Made by a program: the position numbers and the translations under genes
DNA from: Rhodanobacter sp.
Lineage (GTDB): Bacteria; Pseudomonadota; Gammaproteobacteria; Xanthomonadales; Rhodanobacteraceae
Direction: 5' to 3'
Assembly: GCA_004322005.1 (NCBI GenBank)
Contig: SCRF01000113.1
Span: 1-33,527, forward strand
DNA length: 33,527 nucleotides
Shown: positions 23,713 through 30,955 of the stretch, one piece after another
How the letters are laid out: each line of letters opens with the position of its first letter
Numbering within the stretch: the stretch's first letter is position 1
Notes under the pieces: generated by a model
What the model saw: only the letters and a program-made list of their open reading frames with translations
What the model was told of the DNA's origin: nothing
Database searches by the model: none

Positions 23713-25263
23713 ATGGCCGCCTTGCCCAACGACGCCGCACCCCTGAAGCCGCTGCACGGCGCTCCGCTGGCCCTGCTCACCATCGCCGTCGCATTCAGCA
23801 CCTTCATGGAGGTGCTGGACATGACCATCGTCAACGTGTCGGTACCGCACATCGCCGGCAGCCTGGGCGTGAGCCCCAGCGAAGGCACCTGGACCATCAG
23901 CTCCTACGCGCTGGCCAGCGCGATCATGCAGCCGTTGACCGGATGGATCGCAAAACGCTTTGGCGAAGTGAAGACCTTCGTCGGCTCGGTGCTGATGTTC
24001 GTGGTGTTCTCGATGCTGTGCGGCCTGGCCACCAGCATGCCGATGCTGGTGATCGGCCGACTGCTGCAGGGTGCCGGTTCGGGGCCGATGGTGGCGCTGT
24101 CGCTGACCCTGTTGCTGTCCAATTATCCGAAGGAGAAACAGGGCATCGCCCTGGCGCTGTGGGCGATGACCGTGGTGGTTGCGCCGATCTTCGGTCCGAT
24201 CCTGGGTGGCTGGCTGACCGACAATCTCTCCTGGCCATGGATCTTCTACATCAACCTGCCGGTCGGCCTGCTCGCCGCAGTGGTCACCTGGGTCCTGCTG
24301 CGCAAACGCGAGACCCGGACCAGCAAGGCACCGATCGACGTCATCGGCCTGCTGTTGCTGGTATTCGGTGTGGGCGCCCTGCAGTTCATGCTGGACAACG
24401 GCAACGACAACGACTGGTTCTCCTCGCCGATGATCACCGTGCTGGGCATCACCGCGCTGGTCTGCCTGACCTTCCTGGTGGTGTGGGAGCTCAATGCGAA
24501 ACATCCGGTGGTCGACCTGTCGCTGTTCAGGCAGCGCAATTTCACCGTCGGCGTGATCGGGCTGTCGCTGGGCATGTTCGCGTTCTTCGGCATCAACGTG
24601 GTGTTTCCCCTGTGGCTGCAGATCACCCTTGGCTACACCGCGACCTGGGCCGGGCTGGCCACCGCGCCGGTCGGCGTGCTGGCTTTTCTGATCGCCCCGC
24701 TGCTTGGCCGCAACATGCACCGTCTCGAACTTCGCTCGGTGGTGACGTTCGCCTTCGTGGTGTTCGCCGGCACCGCCTACTGGTTTTCCACCTTCGACAG
24801 TTCCGCCTCGTTCTCCTCGCTGATCCTGCCGCGTTTCATCATGGGCCTGGCGATCCCGTGCTTCTTCATTCCGCTGAACCAGATCTACCTGTCCGGCCTG
24901 CCGGCCTCGGAGATCGCCAGCGCATCGGGGCTGTCGAACTTTTTCCGCACCCTGGGTTCGAGCGTTTCCACCGCGGTGATGGTGACGCTGTGGCAGCATC
25001 GCGGTGAATACCACCACGCCACGCTGACCGAGAACATCAGCCCCGGGCACCCAGCCGCCATGCAGTTCATCCAGCAGTTGTCGCATGCCGGGCTGTCGCA
25101 TCTGCAGAGCCTGGGCGTGATCGATCAACTGCTGACCCGCGAGGCGCTGACGCTGGCGGTGAACGACGTGTTCTGGGCCACCGCCGTGCTGTTCGTACTG
25201 CTGATCCCGGTGCTGTGGTTTGCCCGACCACCGTTCGGCAGTGCCGGGGCAGTCGGCCACTAG
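23713..25263 (+). CDS. emrB: DHA2-family MFS drug transporter EmrB
   Basis: A 516-residue drug:H+ antiporter with about 14 predicted helices. DMTIVNVSVPHIAGSLG near 36-52 is the DHA2 motif D1, and GPILGGWLTDNLSWPWIFYINLPVG near residue 160 is the antiporter motif C region. Likely substrates are hydrophobic toxins and uncouplers, as in E. coli EmrAB, though specificity cannot be read from sequence. The TAG stop lies in a dispersed CTAGCAGCCTGTCG repeat, whose stem-loops could end the operon transcript. Confidence 0.93.
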   Translation: MAALPNDAAPLKPLHGAPLALLTIAVAFSTFMEVLDMTIVNVSVPHIAGSLGVSPSEGTWTISSYALASAIMQPLTGWIAKRFGEVKTFVGSVLMFVVFSMLCGLATSMPMLVIGRLLQGAGSGPMVALSLTLLLSNYPKEKQGIALALWAMTVVVAPIFGPILGGWLTDNLSWPWIFYINLPVGLLAAVVTWVLLRKRETRTSKAPIDVIGLLLLVFGVGALQFMLDNGNDNDWFSSPMITVLGITALVCLTFLVVWELNAKHPVVDLSLFRQRNFTVGVIGLSLGMFAFFGINVVFPLWLQITLGYTATWAGLATAPVGVLAFLIAPLLGRNMHRLELRSVVTFAFVVFAGTAYWFSTFDSSASFSSLILPRFIMGLAIPCFFIPLNQIYLSGLPASEIASASGLSNFFRTLGSSVSTAVMVTLWQHRGEYHHATLTENISPGHPAAMQFIQQLSHAGLSHLQSLGVIDQLLTREALTLAVNDVFWATAVLFVLLIPVLWFARPPFGSAGAVGH

Positions 25264-25307
25264 CAGCCTGTCGGGCTTTGGCCGGCCGGGCTGCTAGCAG
25301 CCTGTCG
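25260..25307. repeat. Direct CTAGCAGCCTGTCG repeats with stem-loops
   Basis: Two identical 14-nt copies at 25260-25273 and 25294-25307. The first contributes the emrB stop codon. AGCAGCC (25262-25268) pairs with GGCTGCT (25289-25295) to form a stem around a GC-rich loop, and a second smaller hairpin follows. There is no T-run, so termination is only possible, not clear. Confidence 0.6.
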
Positions 25308-25385
25308 ATTGCTGCAGCCCGCACTGCAGCATGCGCACCCGGCGATGACTGGTGCATCGCAATATCTTCTGCTAGTTTGTCGCGC

Positions 25386-25883
25386 ATGGCACAAACCAAG
25401 CGAACCATCAAGAAGTACCCGAACCGGCGTCTGTACGACACGGAAATTTCCAGCTACATCACGCTGGAGGAGGTTCGCCAGCTAGTGCTGGACAACGAGG
25501 ACTTCGAGGTCCGCGACGCCAAGAGCGGCGAGGATCTGACCCGTTCGGTATTGCTGCAGATCATTTCCGAGCACGAGGACAAGGGGCAGCCGATGCTGTC
25601 GCCGCAGTTGCTCAGCCAGATCATCCGCTTCTACGGCAACTCGCTGCAGGGCTTCATGGGGCCTTACCTGGAACGCAGCCTGCAGGTGTTCCTGGATCAG
25701 CAGACCCAGTTCCGCAGCCAGCTCAACAGCCTGATGGGACAGACCCCGTGGACCATGCTCAATGACCTGACCGAGCGCAACATGGATGCCTGGAAGACCT
25801 TGCAGAGCGGCCTGCTCGACACCGCCGCCAAGGTGGTCCCGACCGCCGGCACCGGCAGCCGCAGCAGCAAGAAACACGGCTGA
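25386..25883 (+). CDS. phaR: Polyhydroxyalkanoate synthesis repressor PhaR
   Basis: A 165-residue regulator. The N-terminal PHB/PHA accumulation DNA-binding domain RTIKKYPNRRLYDTEISSYITLEEVRQLV is highly conserved; a second domain around FYGNSLQGFMGPYLERSLQ is also typical. PhaR binds PHB granules and DNA and controls phasin and PHA genes. No PHA synthase or phasin gene is present in the window, so its targets lie elsewhere. ATG 25386 gives the conserved start MAQTKRTIKKYPNRRLYD. Confidence 0.94.
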   Translation: MAQTKRTIKKYPNRRLYDTEISSYITLEEVRQLVLDNEDFEVRDAKSGEDLTRSVLLQIISEHEDKGQPMLSPQLLSQIIRFYGNSLQGFMGPYLERSLQVFLDQQTQFRSQLNSLMGQTPWTMLNDLTERNMDAWKTLQSGLLDTAAKVVPTAGTGSRSSKKHG

Positions 25884-25943
25884 TTCGAGCCCGGCAAGGC
25901 GCACTTGCGGAACAGTGGACGGACTCCCACCACGGATCGCAAC

Positions 25944-27359
25944 ATGGCGCAGCAAACCATCACCCTGATTGGCGGCGGACTGGTCGGCGCACTGCTGGCC
26001 CGGCAGCTGGCGCAACGCGGTTTTGCGGTCGATGTCTGCGAGAAGCGCGCCGACCCGCGGCGGGGCGGTGTCCAGGGGGGCCGTTCGATCAATCTGGCGC
26101 TGGCCGAACGCGGCCTGCAGGCGTTGCGCGTTGCCGGGCTGGCCGAATTGGTGCTGCAGCGTGCCGTGATGATGCGCGGACGCATGGTGCACGAGCACAA
26201 CGGCAATACCAGCCTGCAGCGCTACGGCATCGACGACAGCGAAGTGATCTGGTCGGTTTCGCGCGCCGCGCTGAACACGCTGCTGCTGGATGCCGCCGAA
26301 GCTGCCGGCGTGACATTTCACTTCGGGCAATCGCTGGTCGAGGCGGACTTCGACCGGCAGCGCATCCATCTGGCTGACGCGAACGGCGTCAAGCGCAGTG
26401 CCGCGTTCGACATCCTGATCGGCGCGGATGGCGCTGGCTCGGCGGTGCGCGCGGCGATGCATGCCCACAGTCCGCTGGGCGAACGCATCGAACCGCTGGG
26501 GCATGGCTACAAGGAACTGGAAATCCCGCCGGCCAGCGAACTGCCTGCCGCCGTGTTGCAGTTCAGCGGGGGGCACGAGCAGTTCGCGCTGGAGCCGCAT
26601 GCCCTGCACCTCTGGCCGCGCGGCGGCTTCATGTGCATCGCACTGCCGAACACCGAGGGCAGCTTCACCGTCACCCTGTTCCTGCCGAACCGACCGCTGC
26701 CGGCCCAGAGTGCCGCCCCGAGCTTCGCCGGCATCCCCGATGCGGCGGCCGCGACGGCCTTCTTCAGCGAGCAGTTTCCGGACCTGCTGCCGTTGATCCC
26801 GCGCTTCGCCGAGGACTACGACAGCCATCCGGTCGGCAGCCTGTCCACGTTGTATCTGGATCGCTGGCATCTGGACGGCCGCGCGCTGCTGCTCGGCGAT
26901 GCCGCCCACGCGATCGTGCCGTTCCATGGCCAGGGCATGAACTGCGGGTTCGAGGACACCGTGGTGCTGACCGACCTGCTGGCCGCCGCGCCCAACGACA
27001 GCGCCGACGCGTTCGCCGAGTTCCAGAGCGTCCGCCAGCCCAACGCCGACGCGATCGCCGCGATGGCGCTGGAAAACTACGTCGAGATGCGCGACTCGGT
27101 GGCCGACCCGCATTATCTGGCCAGGCGCGAACTGGGCGCCCTGCTCGCAGCGCGTGCGCCCACGCACTTCATGGCGCGTTACCGCATGGTCTCGTTCACC
27201 CACCTGCCCTATGCCTACGCACTGGAACGCGGCCGTGCACAGGACGCGCTGCTGGAACGATTGCTGGGCGGCTCGATCCGCGTCGCGGATGTCGACGTCG
27301 ACGCCGCCGTGACCATGCTGAAGGCCACCCTGCCGCCGCTGCCGGCACTGCGTGGATAA
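25944..27359 (+). CDS. kmo: Kynurenine 3-monooxygenase
   Basis: A 471-residue FAD enzyme that hydroxylates L-kynurenine to 3-hydroxykynurenine using NADPH and O2. GGGLVGALLARQLAQRG (about 10-26) is the FAD fold; the KMO-specific GRSINLALAERG follows at 46-57; GDAAH at 318-322 and the following FHGQGMNCGFEDT complete the flavin site. Xanthomonads use this route from tryptophan to quinolinate for NAD. The other kyn genes are not here. ATG 25944 is chosen; the upstream ribosome site is weak. The gene overlaps the next by 8 nt. Confidence 0.93.
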   Translation: MAQQTITLIGGGLVGALLARQLAQRGFAVDVCEKRADPRRGGVQGGRSINLALAERGLQALRVAGLAELVLQRAVMMRGRMVHEHNGNTSLQRYGIDDSEVIWSVSRAALNTLLLDAAEAAGVTFHFGQSLVEADFDRQRIHLADANGVKRSAAFDILIGADGAGSAVRAAMHAHSPLGERIEPLGHGYKELEIPPASELPAAVLQFSGGHEQFALEPHALHLWPRGGFMCIALPNTEGSFTVTLFLPNRPLPAQSAAPSFAGIPDAAAATAFFSEQFPDLLPLIPRFAEDYDSHPVGSLSTLYLDRWHLDGRALLLGDAAHAIVPFHGQGMNCGFEDTVVLTDLLAAAPNDSADAFAEFQSVRQPNADAIAAMALENYVEMRDSVADPHYLARRELGALLAARAPTHFMARYRMVSFTHLPYAYALERGRAQDALLERLLGGSIRVADVDVDAAVTMLKATLPPLPALRG

Positions 27360-27774
27360 CGACCTGCGCGCAATGTTCCAGGCCACCGACTATCGGGTGC
27401 GCCTGCCCCGCGGCGGCTGGGCCACGATCCGCATCGGCGAACCGCTGCCGGCAGCGTTGCGGGTGCTGGCCGGCACGCAGCCTTGGGGCTTCGTCACCGC
27501 CTGGAATCCGCGCGCGCAGGCATGCAGCCGGCAACGCAACCGCCACGCGCAGCGGCAGTTGCTTGCGGCGTTGCGGGCGTCGCCAGGTTGCGTCGCGATC
27601 CGCCCCGCACTGGGCGTGGGCGATCGCTGGCGCGAACCGAGCCTGTTCTTGATCGGCCTCGACACTGCCGCACTGGACGTGCTGGCCGCGCGCCACGGGC
27701 AACTGGCCTACGTCCACGGCGAAGCCGGCGGCCCGGCACGCCTGCGCTGGCTGCAGGGCAGTTCGCAACCCTGA
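27352..27774 (+). CDS. DUF3293 protein
   Basis: A 140-residue protein resembling DUF3293: WGFVTAWNPRAQACSRQRNRHAQRQLLAALR in the first half and WREPSLFLIGLD later. No function is established. GTG 27352 overlaps the kmo stop by 8 nt, which supports co-translation; ATG 27373 is an alternative. A 10-nt tandem duplication (GATTTGCTGT, 27773-27792) begins within the TGA stop codon, and the REPIN follows directly. Confidence 0.72.
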   Translation: MDNDLRAMFQATDYRVRLPRGGWATIRIGEPLPAALRVLAGTQPWGFVTAWNPRAQACSRQRNRHAQRQLLAALRASPGCVAIRPALGVGDRWREPSLFLIGLDTAALDVLAARHGQLAYVHGEAGGPARLRWLQGSSQP

Positions 27775-27790
27775 TTTGCTGTGATTTGCT

Positions 27791-27866
27791 GTAGGAGCGC
27801 ACCCTGTGCGCGAAAGCTCTTCGTGGAAATACAATAAGAGCTTTCGCGCACAGGGTGCGCTCCTAC
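27791..27866. repeat. REPIN: perfect 31-bp inverted GTAGGAGC pair
   Basis: GTAGGAGCGCACCCTGTGCG... at 27791-27821 is matched exactly by its complement at 27836-27866, with only a 14-nt loop. It would form a 31-bp stem in RNA or a cruciform in DNA. It sits between the DUF3293 gene and ccmA, with GATTTGCTGT duplicated in tandem at its left edge. The internal variable core differs from the REPIN at 11550-11678, while the GTAGGAGC head is shared. Confidence 0.93.
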
Positions 27867-27963
27867 GCAAGTGCCAGGAACCATTCGAGGTTCGCTGTGG
27901 TTTCCGGCAAGCGGCAGCACGCCGCATGGACAAGCGGCATCGGCATTGCGGACAATCGCTGCA

Positions 27964-28599
27964 ATGACCGCCGTCCCGATCGCCGCACCGCTGCTCGAAG
28001 CGCGAGCCCTGAGCTTCCTCCGCCAGGACGAGCCGGTATTCGCCCCATTGGATTTCCGGTTGCATGCCGGCGAACTGGCGCTCGTGGAAGGCGACAACGG
28101 CAGCGGCAAAACCACCCTGATGCGCATCCTCGCCGGTCTGCTGCACGTCAGCGCTGGCGAGCTGCGCTGGCGCGGCGAGCCACTGCGGCGCGATCGCTGC
28201 ACCGGCGAGATCCTGTTTCTGGGCCACCAGCTCGGTCTCAAGGGCGATTTCAGTCCGCGTGAAAACCTGCGCATCGCCGCCGGCATGAACGGCCGTCGCG
28301 ATGGCTTGTCGATCGCCGCGGTGCTCGCCGACATCGGCCTGCGTGGCTACGAGGACGAGCCGGTACGCCGGCTTTCCGCCGGCCAGCGCAAACGCGCCGC
28401 GCTGGCCCGGCTGCTGTTGCTGCCAGCCACGCTGTGGCTGCTCGACGAGCCGTATGCCAACCTCGACCGCACCGGCATCGCATTGGTCAACTGGCTGCTG
28501 GAGGCGCATGTCGCACGCGGTGGCGCGGCCCTGGTGACTAGCCACGGTGCCGTGAGCTTTCATGGCGGCGAACCCCAGCGGATCCGCATGCATGACTGA
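27964..28599 (+). CDS. ccmA: Heme exporter ATPase CcmA
   Basis: A 211-residue ABC ATPase of the System I cytochrome c maturation pathway. It drives release of holo-CcmE from the CcmC-heme-CcmE complex, together with CcmB. Walker A EGDNGSGKTT is near residues 40-50; the signature is the CcmA variant LSAGQRKR; Walker B is LWLLDEPYANLD. ATG 27964 gives the usual length. It is first of the ccm genes here, with a 90-nt gap before ccmB. Confidence 0.93.
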   Translation: MTAVPIAAPLLEARALSFLRQDEPVFAPLDFRLHAGELALVEGDNGSGKTTLMRILAGLLHVSAGELRWRGEPLRRDRCTGEILFLGHQLGLKGDFSPRENLRIAAGMNGRRDGLSIAAVLADIGLRGYEDEPVRRLSAGQRKRAALARLLLLPATLWLLDEPYANLDRTGIALVNWLLEAHVARGGAALVTSHGAVSFHGGEPQRIRMHD

Positions 28600-28689
28600 G
28601 GTTCGCGCCACGATGACGTCCACCGGTGCCCCGCGAGCGGCCATCTCCTGCACCGCTGTCACCGCCGGGAAACAACGGGGTGCCAACGC

Positions 28690-29376
28690 ATGAACCGTGC
28701 CGGCACTGCCACTGCCTGCGCCGCGATGCTGCGACGCGACCTCACGCTGGCCTGGCGCCGGCGTGGCGACATCACGATGCCGGTGCTTTACGCGCTGATC
28801 GTGACGATGCTGTTCCCGTTCGCGCTGGGGCCGGAGGACACCCTGCTGCAGCGGATCGCCGGCGGCGTGGTGCTGGTGACCGTGCTGCTGGCGATGCTGC
28901 TGGCGCTCGATGCGATGTTCAGCAGCGATATCGAGGATGGCTCGCTGGAACAACTGGTCATCGCGCCGCAGCCGCTGGCGCTGATGCTGGGCATGAAGAT
29001 CCTCGCCCACTGGATCACCACCGCGTTGCCGCTGATCGTGATCGCGCCGCTGCTGGCCGGCATGCTGCACCTGCCCACGGCCGTGATGCCGGTGCTGCTG
29101 CTGGCCCTGCTGCTGGCGACACCGTTGCTGAGCCTGCTCGGCGCGGTGCTGGTGGCGCTGACGGCAGGCACCCGTCGCTCTGGTATGCTGCTGGCCTTGA
29201 TGTTGCTGCCGCTGTGCGTGCCGGCAGTGATCTTTGCCGCGGGCGCCGTGGCGGCCGCCCAGCAAGGGCTGCCCTGGGCCGCACCGCTTGCCTGGCTCGG
29301 TTCCGCGCTGGTACTTGCGATCGTGCTGGCGCCGCTGGCCTGTGCAGCCGCCCTCCGTATTGCCCTGGACGCTTGA
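28690..29376 (+). CDS. ccmB: Heme exporter membrane protein CcmB
   Basis: A 228-residue polytopic protein with six predicted helices, typical of CcmB. Recognisable pieces are LRRDLTLAWRRRGDITMPVLY at the N-terminus, MFSSDIEDGSLEQLVIAPQPL and LLSLLGAVLVALTAGTRRSGMLL. It forms the membrane part of the CcmAB transporter. The 90-nt gap after ccmA holds no convincing gene. It is followed eight bases later by ccmC. Confidence 0.92.
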   Translation: MNRAGTATACAAMLRRDLTLAWRRRGDITMPVLYALIVTMLFPFALGPEDTLLQRIAGGVVLVTVLLAMLLALDAMFSSDIEDGSLEQLVIAPQPLALMLGMKILAHWITTALPLIVIAPLLAGMLHLPTAVMPVLLLALLLATPLLSLLGAVLVALTAGTRRSGMLLALMLLPLCVPAVIFAAGAVAAAQQGLPWAAPLAWLGSALVLAIVLAPLACAAALRIALDA

Positions 29377-29384
29377 GTCGAATC

Positions 29385-30143
29385 ATGTCTAACTGGATCC
29401 CGCTCTGGGTACACAAACTCGGTTCGCCACCGACCTTCTACCGCTTCGCCGGCATCGTGATGCCGTGGATGATGGCGCTGGCGTTGTTGGTCGGCGCGCT
29501 CGGCCTGTACGGCGGACTGGTACTGGCACCCGCCGACTACCAGCAAGGCGATGCCTACCGGATCATCTTCATTCATGTGCCCAGCGCGTGGATGAGCATG
29601 TTCGTCTATGCCGTGATGGGCATGTCCTCGGTCATCGCGCTGGTGTGGCGGATCAAGCTGGCCGAAGTGGTGGCGATGGAATCGGCACCGATCGGCGCCG
29701 CATTCACCTTCATCACGCTGGTCACCGGCTCGCTGTGGGGCAAGCCGATGTGGGGCACCTGGTGGACCTGGGACGCCCGACTCACCTCCGAGCTGGTCCT
29801 GCTGTTCCTGTATCTGGGCGTGATCGGCCTGTACCACGCCTTCGAGGATCGCCGCCAGGGCGCGCGCGCCGCGGCATTCCTGGCGATCATCGGCATCATC
29901 AACGTGCCGATCGTGCATTTCTCGGTGAACTGGTGGAACACCCTGCACCAGGGCAGCACGGTCAAGCTGTTCGGCCCCTCGAAGATCGCCTGGGACATGC
30001 TCTGGCCGCTGCTGACCATGACCCTGGCGACCAAGTTCTATTACCTCGCCAGCCTGTTCCGCCGCGTGCGCACCGACCTGCTGGCACTGGAAGGCGGCAA
30101 GGACTGGGTGCGCGAGATCGCTCGCAGCGAGGGCGACCAATGA
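29385..30143 (+). CDS. ccmC: Heme handling protein CcmC
   Basis: A 252-residue inner-membrane protein with six helices that presents heme to CcmE. The tryptophan-rich WWD domain, WGKPMWGTWWTWDARLTSE, starts near residue 118. The flanking periplasmic histidines are seen as H64 (IFIHVPSAW) and H188 (NTLHQGST). ATG 29385 is preferred over much longer in-frame extensions, which pass through ccmB in another frame. Its stop overlaps the ccmD start by 4 nt (ATGA). Confidence 0.95.
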   Translation: MSNWIPLWVHKLGSPPTFYRFAGIVMPWMMALALLVGALGLYGGLVLAPADYQQGDAYRIIFIHVPSAWMSMFVYAVMGMSSVIALVWRIKLAEVVAMESAPIGAAFTFITLVTGSLWGKPMWGTWWTWDARLTSELVLLFLYLGVIGLYHAFEDRRQGARAAAFLAIIGIINVPIVHFSVNWWNTLHQGSTVKLFGPSKIAWDMLWPLLTMTLATKFYYLASLFRRVRTDLLALEGGKDWVREIARSEGDQ

Positions 30144-30346
30144 ACATGCACGCGCTGCAGGTTTTCTTCGCCATGGGTGGCTACGCTGCCTACGTGTGGC
30201 CGGCCTATGCGCTGTTTTTCATCGTGCTGATCGCCGACACTCTCGCCCCGGTACTGCGCCGTCGGCGCGTGCTGCGTGAACTTCGCGTGCGTCTGGCGCG
30301 TCAAAGTGCACGACAAGGTCGTTCCCCTCACCCAACCTCCCCATGA
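30140..30346 (+). CDS. ccmD: Heme exporter protein CcmD
   Basis: A 68-residue single-helix protein that helps release holo-CcmE from CcmABC. MGGYAAYVWPAYALFFIVLIAD is the typical CcmD membrane segment, followed by a basic cytoplasmic tail (RRRRVLRELR). The last codons (SPHPTSP) are written in a CCTCACCC-type repeat that continues past the stop, so the C-terminus appears to have been replaced or extended by the repeat. The start overlaps ccmC by 4 nt. Confidence 0.87.
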   Translation: MNMHALQVFFAMGGYAAYVWPAYALFFIVLIADTLAPVLRRRRVLRELRVRLARQSARQGRSPHPTSP

Positions 30347-30355
30347 CGGGGAAGG
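30326..30355. repeat. Degenerate CCTCACCC/CCTCCCC hairpin at the ccmD-ccmE junction
   Basis: CCCTCACCCAACCTCCCC-ATGAC-GGGGAAGG resembles the hairpin family at 6681-6765, 12331-12400 and 12477-12497, with one imperfect arm. It codes for the end of CcmD, and its GGGAAGG arm lies nine bases before the ccmE start, where it can act as the ribosome-binding site. Confidence 0.6.
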
Positions 30356-30364
30356 CTCGCCGCA

Positions 30365-30847
30365 ATGCCCATGAATCCCACCCGTAAACGCCGGCTCGTC
30401 ATCGTGGTCCTGGTCGTCGCCGCGGCATCGCTGGCGATCGGCCTCGGCGTCTATGCCCTGCAGCAGAACATGAATTACCTGTTCACCCCGAGCCAGGTGC
30501 AGTCGGGGCAGGCAAGCCGCTACCGGACATTCCGGCTCGGCGGCATGGTCAAGGCCGGCTCGATCCAGCGCAGCGACAAGTCGCTCAAGGTCACCTTCAC
30601 CGTGATTGACGCCGGTGGTGCGATGCCGGTCGAATACACCGGCATCCTGCCCGACCTGTTCCGCGACAACCAGTCGGTGATCGCCACCGGGCACATGGAC
30701 AAGGCACGCTTCGTCGCCACCGAGGTGTTGGCCAAGCACGATGCAACCTACATGCCGAAAGAGCTGAAAGACGCCATGGCCAAGGCGCACGCCCAAAAGA
30801 AGATCGAAGAAGCGGGGAACGGGGGACAGGGAATGGGAAGCCACTGA
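30365..30847 (+). CDS. ccmE: Periplasmic heme chaperone CcmE
   Basis: A 160-residue membrane-anchored chaperone that binds heme covalently and hands it to CcmF/H. N-terminal anchor at about 10-30, then an OB-fold ([14 protein letters not shown] ... [21 protein letters not shown]). The heme-binding HxxxY motif is intact: H125 and Y129 in [11 protein letters not shown]. The last dozen residues ([11 protein letters not shown]) are encoded by the purine-rich arm of a MITE-like element, so the native C-terminus may differ. That tail is variable in the family, so function should be unaffected. Confidence 0.95.
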   Translation: MPMNPTRKRRLVIVVLVVAAASLAIGLGVYALQQNMNYLFTPSQVQSGQASRYRTFRLGGMVKAGSIQRSDKSLKVTFTVIDAGGAMPVEYTGILPDLFRDNQSVIATGHMDKARFVATEVLAKHDATYMPKELKDAMAKAHAQKKIEEAGNGGQGMGSH

Positions 30848-30941
30848 GACCGCCATGACCGTTCGCCTTTCGCCCATCCGGAGCCCAACCATGCTTGTCG
30901 CATCCCACCCAGCCGTTTCCCGCCCCCCGTTCCCCGTTCCC
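30815..30941. mobile_element. MITE-like element between ccmE and ccmF
   Basis: Imperfect terminal inverted repeats: GGGAACGGGGGACAGGG... at 30815-30837 and the complementary CCCGCCCCCCGTTCCCCG... at 30919-30941, 18 of 23 positions matching. The interior is about 80 nt with no coding capacity. The left arm lies in the ccmE coding sequence. No transposase is present and no target duplication was identified, so mobility is inferred only from the structure. Confidence 0.45.
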
Positions 30942-30955
30942 TGCGGTATCCGGCC

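Noticed and set aside
27791-27866. Rho-independent terminator of the DUF3293 gene
   Set aside because: The stem is strong but lacks a T-run on either strand and carries the GTAGGAGC REP signature, so it is called a REPIN.
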